Source: Actinomycetales bacterium
Lineage (GTDB): Bacteria; Actinomycetota; Actinomycetes; Mycobacteriales; Mycobacteriaceae
NCBI GenBank assembly: GCA_012838715.1
Contig: DUOR01000411.1
Location: 1-10,252, forward strand
Direction of reading: 5' to 3'
DNA length: 10,252 nt
The translations under genes and the position numbers were made by a program. The notes under the pieces were generated by a model. It worked only from the letters and a program-made list of their open reading frames with translations, did not search any database and had not been told where the DNA came from. This document shows positions 1 to 6,776 of this stretch, in pieces. How positions within the stretch are numbered: position 1 is the stretch's first letter; every line of letters begins with the position of its first letter.

Positions 1-534
1 CTGGTCGATGGAGAACGGCGACGACTTCGACTGCTCGATCGGGATGTCGTTCTTCTCCGCGAAGGCGATGGCCTTGTCGCGGGTCCAGGCGTAGTCGCGG
101 GCCGGGGCGATGATCTTCAGGTCCGGGGCGGTGTTGGAGAAACCGACCTCGAAACGGACTTGGTCATTGCCCTTGCCGGTGCAGCCGTGGGCGACGTGGG
201 TGCCGCCGTGGTCCTTCGCGGCCTGCGCCATGTGCTTGACGATCAGCGGGCGGGACAGGGCCGACACCAGCGGGTACTTCTTCATGTACAGCGCGTTGGC
301 CTTGATGGCCGGCAGGCAGTACTCGTCGGCGAACTCATCGCGGGCGTCGACGATGACGGACTCCACGGCGCCGGCGTCCAGCGCGCGCTGGCGGATGGAC
401 TCCATGTCCTCGCCGCCCTGGCCCACGTCGATGGACACGGCGACGACCTCGGCGCCGGTCTCCTGCTTCATCCACTCGATGGCGACGGTGGTGTCCAGGC
501 CGCCGGAGTAGGCGAGAATGACGCGATCAGTCAT
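1..534 (-). CDS. argG: Argininosuccinate synthase, N-terminal part (3' end beyond window)
   Basis: Joins citrulline and aspartate with ATP to give argininosuccinate, the penultimate step of arginine synthesis in the cytoplasm. The first 178 codons are in the window; family members have about 400 residues, so more than half lies past the left edge. The start reads [16 protein letters not shown], and SGGLDT at residues 10-15 is the ATP pyrophosphatase P-loop of this family. The partial protein runs to SPFSIDQ, a conserved stretch, with no frame break. The ATG at 534 is supported by AAGGAG at 545-550, 10 bases upstream. It follows argR after an 81-bp gap that carries a -10-like box and a possible ArgR site, so it probably has its own promoter, as the argGH unit does in C. 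glutamicum. argH is expected downstream but not visible. Confidence 0.97.
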   Translation of the reverse strand, partial: MTDRVILAYSGGLDTTVAIEWMKQETGAEVVAVSIDVGQGGEDMESIRQRALDAGAVESVIVDARDEFADEYCLPAIKANALYMKKYPLVSALSRPLIVKHMAQAAKDHGGTHVAHGCTGKGNDQVRFEVGFSNTAPDLKIIAPARDYAWTRDKAIAFAEKNDIPIEQSKSSPFSIDQ

Positions 535-560
535 GTGCGGTTCGCTCCTTTGTCGGTGCT

Positions 561-597
561 CCCGGCCGGAGGCCGCCGCGGATGCGGCGGGGCCGGG
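561..597 (-). terminator. GC-rich hairpin between argR and argG (terminator or argG leader structure)
   Basis: On the plus strand CCCGGCC (561-567) pairs with GGCCGGG (591-597), and CCGCCGC (573-579) pairs with GCGGCGG (584-590), around a GGAT loop. That is 14 base pairs broken by one five-base bulge (568-572). It starts 18 bases after the argR stop and ends 10 bases before the argG ribosome binding site. No T-run follows on the minus strand, so it is not a classic intrinsic terminator. It could end the argCJBDFR transcript, or, if the TAGAAT box at 613-618 is the argG promoter, it sits in the argG 5' leader. Confidence 0.45.
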
Positions 598-606
598 GAT
601 ATTCAT
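598..606 (-). promoter_or_regulatory. Candidate ArgR-type operator half-site upstream of argG
   Basis: The minus strand reads ATGAATATC here. The identical nine bases occur upstream of argC at 6708-6716, and the core TGAAT matches one arm of the known ARG box consensus (TGAAT, four A/T, ATTCA). The second arm is absent, because GC-rich hairpin sequence follows at once. It falls where the start of transcription would be if TAGAAT at 613-618 is the -10 box, a position suited to repression. Operator function is inferred from the shared motif and the adjacent argR gene. Confidence 0.45.
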
Positions 607-612
607 TGGTCG

Positions 613-618
613 ATTCTA
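613..618 (-). promoter_or_regulatory. Candidate -10 box of the argG promoter
   Basis: The minus strand reads TAGAAT, five of six matches to TATAAT, overlapping the argR stop codon TAG. A weak TTGTCC lies at 634-639 with a 15-base spacer, shorter than usual. Initiation would fall near 606, giving a leader of about 70 bases with a hairpin before the argG ribosome binding site. Actinobacterial promoters often have a poor -35, so the weak upstream element does not exclude it. Confidence 0.4.
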
Positions 619-1098
619 CTGCCCGGCGTCGCCGGACAATCGCCGGGCCAGGTCGGCCCCCGTATGGGGCTCCCGGGCCAGGCAGAAGATGGTGTCGTCG
701 CCGGCGATGGTGCCGGCGATGTCGGGCAGGCCGGCGCGGTCGATCACGCTGGCCAGGTATTGCGCGGCCCCGGGCGGGGTGCGCAGCACCGCGATGGTGC
801 CGGAGTGGTCCGTGTCCACGAGCAGCTCGTCGAGGACGCGCCGCATGCGGGCGACGGCGCCGCGGCTGGCCGCGAGCTCCGCCCCGTCACCGTCGATGGC
901 CAGCCGTGCGGCCCCGTCGGCGTCGCGGATCTTGCGGGCCCCGAGTTCATCGAGGTCCCGGGACAGCGTCGCCTGGGAGATGTCGATGCCCTCCGCCGCG
1001 AGCAGCTCGGCGAGCTGCACTTGGCTGGAGATCGACCGCCTGCCCAGCAGGTCCGCGATGCGGGCCTGCCGTGCGGTGCGGGAACCGGGGATGGTCAT
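616..1098 (-). CDS. argR: Arginine repressor ArgR
   Basis: Hexameric DNA-binding repressor that uses arginine as co-repressor and controls arginine biosynthesis genes. The product has 160 residues, normal for the family. The N-terminal winged-helix domain carries SQATLSRDL at residues 41-49, the signature recognition helix; the C-terminal domain carries [16 protein letters not shown] from residue 100 and GDDT at 133-136, the region that makes the hexamer and binds arginine. The ATG at 1098 lies 3 bases after the argF stop codon and is preceded by GGGGGAG at 1107-1113, inside the argF coding end, so it should be translated with the operon. As the last gene of the arg operon it probably represses its own transcription with the rest. 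Confidence 0.97.
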   Translation of the reverse strand: MTIPGSRTARQARIADLLGRRSISSQVQLAELLAAEGIDISQATLSRDLDELGARKIRDADGAARLAIDGDGAELAASRGAVARMRRVLDELLVDTDHSGTIAVLRTPPGAAQYLASVIDRAGLPDIAGTIAGDDTIFCLAREPHTGADLARRLSGDAGQ

Positions 1099-1101
1099 GG
1101 C

Positions 1102-2118
<1,017 letters not shown>

Positions 2119-2145
<27 letters not shown>

Positions 2146-3324
2146 CTTCGCCTCGTTGAGGCAGACGTCGACGAGTTCGACCGCGCGGTCGATTTCGGCG
2201 TCGGTGAGGTTCAGCGGCGGCACGAGGCGCAGCACGTTCGGCTGCGGCGCGTTGAGGATGACGCCGTGGCGGTAGCCCGCGTCGACGGCGCCCTTGGCCA
2301 GCGGGCCGTCGAGGACGAGGCCGAGCATGAAGCCGCGGCCGCGGACGTGGTCGACGAGGTCGAGGGAGGCGAGGCGGCGCGCCATGAAGCGGCCCTTCTC
2401 GGCGACCCGCGGCAGCAGGTCCTCCTTCTCGAGGGTATCGATGACCGCCAGGGCGGCCGCGGTGCACACCGGGTTGCCGCCGAAGGTGGTGCCGTGGATG
2501 CCCGGGGTGAACAGCTTCGCGGCCTCCCCGTTCGCCACGACCGCGCCCAGCGGCAGGCCGCCGCCGAGGCCCTTGGCCAGGGTCATGATGTCCGGCACGA
2601 TGTCCTCGTGCTGGTGGGCGAACCAGGCGCCGGTGCGGCCGATGCCGGTCTGCACCTCGTCCATGATCATGAGCACGCCGTACTTGCGGGTCAGCTCGCG
2701 GACCTTCTTGAGGTAGCCCTCCGGCGGCGCGACGACGCCGGTCTCGCCCTGGATCGGCTCCATGATGACCGCCGAGGTGTTCAGCGGATCGGCCTCGATG
2801 GTCTTGGTGAGGAACTCGATGTCGCCGTAGGGCACGAACTCCACGCCGCCCGGCATCGGGTCGAAGGGCGCGCGCTTGTCCGGCTGGCCGGTCAGCGCGA
2901 GCGAACCCATCGTGCGGCCGTGGAAGCCGTGGTGGGTGGCGATGACGCGGCGGCGGCCCGTGAGGCGCGACAGCTTGAACGCCGCCTCGTTGGCCTCGGT
3001 GCCGGAGTTGCAGAACATCACCCGCGAGTCGTCGGCGTCCCAGCCGGTCAACTCGATGAGCTTGCCCGCCAGCGCCAGCGACGGCTCGGAGGCGAAGATG
3101 TTGGACACGTGGCCCAGCGTCGCGATCTGCGTCGACACCGCGTCGACGATCGCCGGGTGCCCGTGGCCCAGCACGTTCACGGCAATGCCGGCCAGCAGGT
3201 CCAGGTACTCGCGGCCCTCGGAATCGGTGACCACGGCGCCCTCGCCCTTCACCAGCTCGATGCGCGGCGTGCCGTAGTTGTTCATCATCCGCGACTGCCA
3301 CGCGGCGCTGAAATCGTTGGTCAC
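2119..3324 (-). CDS. argD: Acetylornithine aminotransferase
   Basis: Pyridoxal-phosphate enzyme that transfers the amino group of glutamate to N-acetylglutamate 5-semialdehyde, giving N-acetylornithine. Length is 401 residues from the GTG at 3324, close to the usual 390-400. Visible motifs are NSGTEAN at 106-112 (cofactor phosphate contact), HHGFHGRT at 131-138, [12 protein letters not shown] at 221-232, and [12 protein letters not shown] with the Schiff-base lysine at 251. The GTG is chosen because it overlaps the argB TGA as GTGA, has GAGGAG 10 bases upstream (3335-3340), and gives an N-terminus ([19 protein letters not shown]) that starts where the family does. The frame is open further upstream, but that is argB in another frame. 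Class III aminotransferases can also act in lysine synthesis (succinyldiaminopimelate); context favours arginine. Confidence 0.96.
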
Positions 3325-4385
3325 TTCGGGTCCACTCCTCGGTTGTCGCTGTCGTTGGTGTTGTCGTTGACGGTGTCGTCGGTGCTGTCGTCGCTGCTGT
3401 CGTTGGCCCGGATGATGCCACTGGCGGCGGCGAGCGCATCCCCGATGAATTCGGGGTCGACGTCCGGGTGGTTTTCGTCGTCGGCCGAGCCGGGGCGGAC
3501 CATGGTGCCGATGCCGCCCGAAGTCAACAGCTCGAGCAGCACGGAGTGCGGCTGCCGGCCGTCGATGACGTGGGCCGCCATCACCCCGGCGTCGACGGCG
3601 TGCAGGCACGATTCCATCTTCGGAATCATGCCGGCGTCGAGGCCGGGCAGGATGTCGCGCAGCTCGTCGGCGAAAATCTGCGACACCAGCGACCCCTTGT
3701 CGGGCCAGTTCGTGTACAGGCCCTCGACGTTGGTGAGGATCACCAGGCGCTCGGCGCCGAGCGCCGCGGCCAGCGCGCCGGCGGCGGTGTCGGCGTTGAC
3801 GTTGTAGACCTCCCCGTCGTCGCCGGGCGCGATGGTGGAGACGACGGGGATGCGGCCCGCGTCAATCAGGTCGAACAAGGATTCCGACTTGACTTCGACG
3901 ATATCGCCCACGAGACCGATGTCGGTGGGCACACCCCCGACGTCGACCATGCGCTTCTCGGCGCGGAACAGGCCGGCATCCTCGCCGGAGGTGCCCACCG
4001 CCATCGCGCCGTGCGCGTTGATGAGTCCCACCAGCTCCCGGCCGACCTGGCCGAACAGCACCATGCGCACGACCTCCATCACCTCCGGCGTGGTGACGCG
4101 GAAGCCGCCGCGGAATTCCCCGTCGAGGCCGAGGCGGCGCAGCATGTCGGAGATTTGCGGGCCACCGCCGTGGACGACCACCGGCTTGATGCCGACGGTG
4201 CGCAGGAACACCATGTCCTGGGCGAACGCGGCCTTCAGGCGGTCGTCGGTCATGGCGTTGCCGCCGTACTTGATCACGACGATCTTGTCGCGGTGGTGCT
4301 GCAGCCACGGCAGCGCCTCGGCGAGCACGTGGGCGCGCTGTTCGGCGGTGAGGTCCTCGGTGAGGTTCCCGTGGAACGGGGTCAT
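3321..4385 (-). CDS. argB: Acetylglutamate kinase with an acidic C-terminal repeat tail
   Basis: Phosphorylates N-acetylglutamate with ATP; in C. glutamicum this is the arginine-inhibited control step. KYGGNAM at 39-45 is the kinase glycine loop, HGGGPQI at 72-78 binds the acetylglutamate side, and [14 protein letters not shown] plus [16 protein letters not shown] near the C-terminus are family motifs. The helical N-terminus before KYGG fits the extra helix of arginine-sensitive hexameric forms. The product has 354 residues, about 40-55 longer than most relatives. The excess follows GTMV at 293-296 and includes five tandem tetrapeptides rich in Asp, Asn, Ser and Thr at 328-347. The ATG at 4385 has GAAAGG at 4395-4400, nine bases upstream. 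It overlaps argD by 4 bp; 38 bp separate it from argJ. Confidence 0.97.
   Translation of the reverse strand: MTPFHGNLTEDLTAEQRAHVLAEALPWLQHHRDKIVVIKYGGNAMTDDRLKAAFAQDMVFLRTVGIKPVVVHGGGPQISDMLRRLGLDGEFRGGFRVTTPEVMEVVRMVLFGQVGRELVGLINAHGAMAVGTSGEDAGLFRAEKRMVDVGGVPTDIGLVGDIVEVKSESLFDLIDAGRIPVVSTIAPGDDGEVYNVNADTAAGALAAALGAERLVILTNVEGLYTNWPDKGSLVSQIFADELRDILPGLDAGMIPKMESCLHAVDAGVMAAHVIDGRQPHSVLLELLTSGGIGTMVRPGSADDENHPDVDPEFIGDALAAASGIIRANDSSDDSTDDTVNDNTNDSDNRGVDPK
3335..3340 (-). promoter_or_regulatory. Ribosome binding site deciding the argD GTG start
   Basis: The minus strand reads GAGGAG, separated by 10 bases from the GTG at 3324. It lies inside the last codons of argB (the Arg-Gly-Val of the C-terminus). 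Together with the GTGA stop/start overlap it points to translational coupling of argD to argB. Confidence 0.7.
3345..3404 (-). repeat. Five-unit 12-bp tandem repeat in the 3' end of argB
   Basis: On the plus strand TGTCG recurs every 12 bases at 3350, 3362, 3374, 3386 and 3398 (with an extra copy at 3344). In the argB frame the 60 bp read as [16 protein letters not shown] and NDSD, that is five degenerate tetrapeptides with Asp fixed at the second position. The 12-bp period is a multiple of three, so gain or loss of units would keep the frame and leave the argD ribosome binding site just downstream in place. Confidence 0.85.
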
Positions 4386-4423
4386 CGCGGTGCGCCTTTC
4401 TGGTCGGTGGGTGTGGGTCCGGG

Positions 4424-5632
4424 TTACGTGGAGTAGGCGGAGTTGATGTGGACGTAGTCGTGCGACAGGTCCGTGGTGCGGATGGTCGCCGACGCCTCGT
4501 CGCCGGTGCCGAGGTCGACGTCGACCTCGATGTCCGGGCCGGACAGGTCCACGGAGCGCGCGTCGGGCGTGCCGCCGGTGTCGCGGCAGACGACGTGGCC
4601 GTTGAAGGACACGGTGATGTGGTCCGGGTCCATGTCGACGGGGGCGACGCCCACGGCGGCCAGGACGCGGCCCCAGTTGGGGTCCGAGCCGAACATCGCG
4701 CACTTGAACAGGTTGTCGCGGCCGATGATGCGGGCCGCGGCCAGCGCCTGCTCCTCGCCGCCGGTGCCGCGCACCGTGATGGCGACTCGCTTCGTCACGC
4801 CCTCGGCGTCGGACTGCATCTGGCGGGCGATGGAGTCGCAGACCTCCAGCACGGCGCGGTCGAACTCCTCCTGGCCGGGCCGCACGCCGGAGGCGCCGGA
4901 GGCCATGATCAGCACCGTGTCGTTGGTGGAGGTCGAGCCGTCGATGTCGAGGCGGTTGAAGGTCAGCTCCGCCGCCCGCGCCACCGCGGCGTGCGCCATC
5001 TCCGGCGTCACGTCGGCGTCGGTGGTGATGACGCCGAGCATCGTCGCCATGGACGGGCTGATCATGCCGACGCCCTTGCCCATCGCGCCGACGGTGAAGC
5101 CCTCGCCGTGGGCGACGGCCTCCTTGGCCACCAGGTCGGTGGTCATGATGGCGGTGGCGGCGCCGGTCGCCGCCTCCGGCCCGTCGGAAAGCGACCGGAC
5201 CAGCGGCGGGATGCCGCCGAGGACGGCGTCCATCGGCAGCCTGTCGCCGATGAGGCCGGTGGAGCACACGGCGATGTCGGTGACCGGCACGTCCAGCGCG
5301 TCGGCCAGCGTGGTGCAGGACTCGAGGCAGTCCTCGAGGCCGGGCCTGCCGTTGCAGGCGTTGGCGTTGCCGGAGTTCAGCAGCACCGCGGTGATGGCGC
5401 CGTCGGCGACGTGATCGCGGGTGACCACGACCGGCGCGGCCTGGACGCGGTTGCGGGTGAACACGGCCGCGGCGGCCTTGCTCGGCCCGTCGTTGACCAC
5501 GAGCGCCATGTCCGGCTTGCCGGAGGCCTTGATGCCCGCGGTGACGGCGGCGGCTCGGAAGCCCTTCGGCGCGGTGACGCCGGTCGGCTGGTCCGGGGCG
5601 GCGGGGTTGGCCGGAATGGCCCCGCCGGTCAC
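4424..5632 (-). CDS. argJ: Glutamate N-acetyltransferase (ornithine acetyltransferase), self-cleaving
   Basis: Moves the acetyl group from N-acetylornithine to glutamate, releasing ornithine and regenerating acetylglutamate, which makes the pathway cyclic. It has 402 residues, usual length. [15 protein letters not shown] contains the autoproteolysis site: cleavage is expected between Ala196 and Thr197, the threonine becoming the nucleophile of the beta chain. Other family stretches are [11 protein letters not shown] (85-95), [12 protein letters not shown] (123-134), [11 protein letters not shown] and [19 protein letters not shown]. The GTG at 5632 overlaps the argC TGA as GTGA; only a weak GGGGG (5640-5644) precedes it, so expression probably relies on coupling to argC. 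Whether it is also able to use acetyl-CoA (bifunctional) cannot be told here; the C. glutamicum form is monofunctional. No argA or argE is in the window. Confidence 0.97.
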   Translation of the reverse strand: MTGGAIPANPAAPDQPTGVTAPKGFRAAAVTAGIKASGKPDMALVVNDGPSKAAAAVFTRNRVQAAPVVVTRDHVADGAITAVLLNSGNANACNGRPGLEDCLESCTTLADALDVPVTDIAVCSTGLIGDRLPMDAVLGGIPPLVRSLSDGPEAATGAATAIMTTDLVAKEAVAHGEGFTVGAMGKGVGMISPSMATMLGVITTDADVTPEMAHAAVARAAELTFNRLDIDGSTSTNDTVLIMASGASGVRPGQEEFDRAVLEVCDSIARQMQSDAEGVTKRVAITVRGTGGEEQALAAARIIGRDNLFKCAMFGSDPNWGRVLAAVGVAPVDMDPDHITVSFNGHVVCRDTGGTPDARSVDLSGPDIEVDVDLGTGDEASATIRTTDLSHDYVHINSAYST

Positions 5633-6672
5633 GGCGCGACCCCCGCGAGCGGCAGACCGGCGGTCTCGGGCCGGCCGAAGATGATGTTCATGCACTGCAC
5701 GGCGGCGCCGCCGGTGCCCTTGGTCAGGTTGTCGATCGCCGCGGTGATCAGCAGCCGGCCGGCGCGCTCGTCGACCTCGACCTGCACCTGCACCAGGTTC
5801 GAGCCGACGACGGACTTCGTCTGCGGCTGGACGCCCTCGGACAGCAGCTGCACGAAGGGCTCGCCCTCGTACGCCTCCGCGTAGGCCGCGCGTGCCGACG
5901 CGGTGGTCACCGTCGCGTCGGAAAGCTTCGCGGTGGCGGTGGTGAGGATTCCGCGCGGGGTCGGCGCGAGGATCGGTGTGAAACTGACCTTCAGCTCCTC
6001 CGAGTACGGGGAGAAGTTCTGCAGCATCTCGGCGGTGTGGCGGTGCCGGCCGGCGGTGTTGTACGCCTTCAGGTTGCCCATGACCTCGGAACCGAGCATC
6101 GGGACGGCGGCCTTCTTGCCCGCGCCGGAGGTGCCGGTGATGGACACGACCGCCAGATCCGGCTCGATGAGCCCGGCCCCCAGGGCCGGCTGGATGGCGA
6201 TGGTGGCGCCCGTCGGGAAGCACCCCGGGACGGCGACGCGCGTGGACCCCGCGATCTTCTCGCGCTGGCCCGGCATCTCGGGGATGCCGTAGGTCCAGGT
6301 GCCCGCGTGCTCGGAGCCGTAGTAGCGCTCCCACTCGGCGGCGTCGGACAGACGGAAGTCGGCGCCGCAGTCGATGATGGTGACGTCCTCGCCCAGCTCC
6401 GCCGCCAGCGCGGCCGAATGGCCGTGGGGCAGGCCCAGGAAAACGACGTCGTGGCCCGCGAGGGTCTCGGCGGTGGTGTCCTCGATGACGCGATCCGCAA
6501 GCGGAGCGAGGTGGGGCATGATGTCGCCCACCCGCGCGCCGGCGTTGGATCCGCCGGTCAGGGCGCCGATGGTCAGTTCACCGGAAAGGTACGCCGGGTG
6601 CGACAGGAGCAGGCGGAGGATTTCTCCACCCGCGTAGCCCGTGGCGCCGGCGACTGCTGCGGAAATGCTCAT
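5629..6672 (-). CDS. argC: N-acetyl-gamma-glutamyl-phosphate reductase
   Basis: NADPH-dependent reduction of acetylglutamyl phosphate to the semialdehyde. The product has 347 residues from the ATG at 6672. GATGYAGGE at 9-17 is the dinucleotide-binding loop, LGLPHGHSA follows at 79-87, DCGADFRL at 101-108, and VPGCFPTGA holds the catalytic Cys151. Later GTSGAGKK and [17 protein letters not shown] are also family stretches. A GTG five codons upstream (6687) would add MLNVH; I prefer the ATG because the sequence after it begins at the family's usual position. Neither start has a ribosome binding site, and a -10-like AATAAT lies at 6689-6694, so the mRNA may be leaderless or nearly so. It is the first gene of the arg operon, after a candidate terminator. 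Confidence 0.97.
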   Translation of the reverse strand: MSISAAVAGATGYAGGEILRLLLSHPAYLSGELTIGALTGGSNAGARVGDIMPHLAPLADRVIEDTTAETLAGHDVVFLGLPHGHSAALAAELGEDVTIIDCGADFRLSDAAEWERYYGSEHAGTWTYGIPEMPGQREKIAGSTRVAVPGCFPTGATIAIQPALGAGLIEPDLAVVSITGTSGAGKKAAVPMLGSEVMGNLKAYNTAGRHRHTAEMLQNFSPYSEELKVSFTPILAPTPRGILTTATAKLSDATVTTASARAAYAEAYEGEPFVQLLSEGVQPQTKSVVGSNLVQVQVEVDERAGRLLITAAIDNLTKGTGGAAVQCMNIIFGRPETAGLPLAGVAP

Positions 6673-6673
6673 G

Positions 6674-6716
6674 TGAACATTCAACACGATTATTCATCGC
6701 GTTGCAAGATATTCAT
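6674..6716 (-). promoter_or_regulatory. Candidate ArgR operator region upstream of argC
   Basis: Three TGAAT half-sites lie in the same orientation on the minus strand, at 6711-6715, 6692-6696 and 6679-6683; the last is part of a palindrome TGAATGTTCA (6674-6683). TTGCAA sits at 6702-6707. TGAAT is one arm of the known ARG box, and ATGAATATC at 6708-6716 is repeated exactly upstream of argG. The cluster surrounds the presumed -10 box, as expected for a repressor site. No full consensus box with correctly spaced arms is present, so the exact protein contacts are uncertain. Confidence 0.55.
6689..6694 (-). promoter_or_regulatory. Candidate -10 box of the arg operon promoter
   Basis: The minus strand reads AATAAT, five of six matches to TATAAT, in the only AT-rich patch between pheT and argC. 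Initiation would fall around 6682, about 10 bases before the argC ATG, which agrees with the missing ribosome binding site. No good -35 is visible at 16-18 bases upstream; that space holds TGAAT motifs instead. Confidence 0.45.
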
Positions 6717-6726
6717 CCGCGTGTTT

Positions 6727-6764
6727 CGGCGCCGCTCCCGGGACGGTTCCCTGGCGCGGCGCCG
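6727..6764 (-). terminator. Hairpin after pheT, candidate terminator of pheST
   Basis: CGGCGCCGC at 6727-6735 pairs exactly with GCGGCGCCG at 6756-6764, and inside it CCGGGA and TCCC(T)GG form a second stem around a CGGT loop. It starts 12 bases after the pheT stop and ends before the argC promoter region. No T-run follows on the minus strand, but many actinobacterial terminators lack one. Its place between two unrelated operons supports a terminator role. Confidence 0.6.
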
Positions 6765-6776
6765 CTGCCCCGAATG

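Noticed and set aside
3325..3609. Upstream extension of the argD frame beyond the GTG at 3324.
   Set aside because: The extension is Arg- and Gln-rich nonsense lying over the argB 3' end in another frame; the GTG with ribosome binding site and homologous N-terminus explains argD.
4448..5884. A 478-codon plus-strand frame opposite argJ and argC.
   Set aside because: Same kind of composition artefact; the minus-strand genes here are complete and carry all family motifs.
5633..6334. Upstream extension of the argJ frame over argC, suggesting a fusion protein.
   Set aside because: The extension is a shadow of argC in another frame; ArgJ homology begins just after the GTG at 5632.
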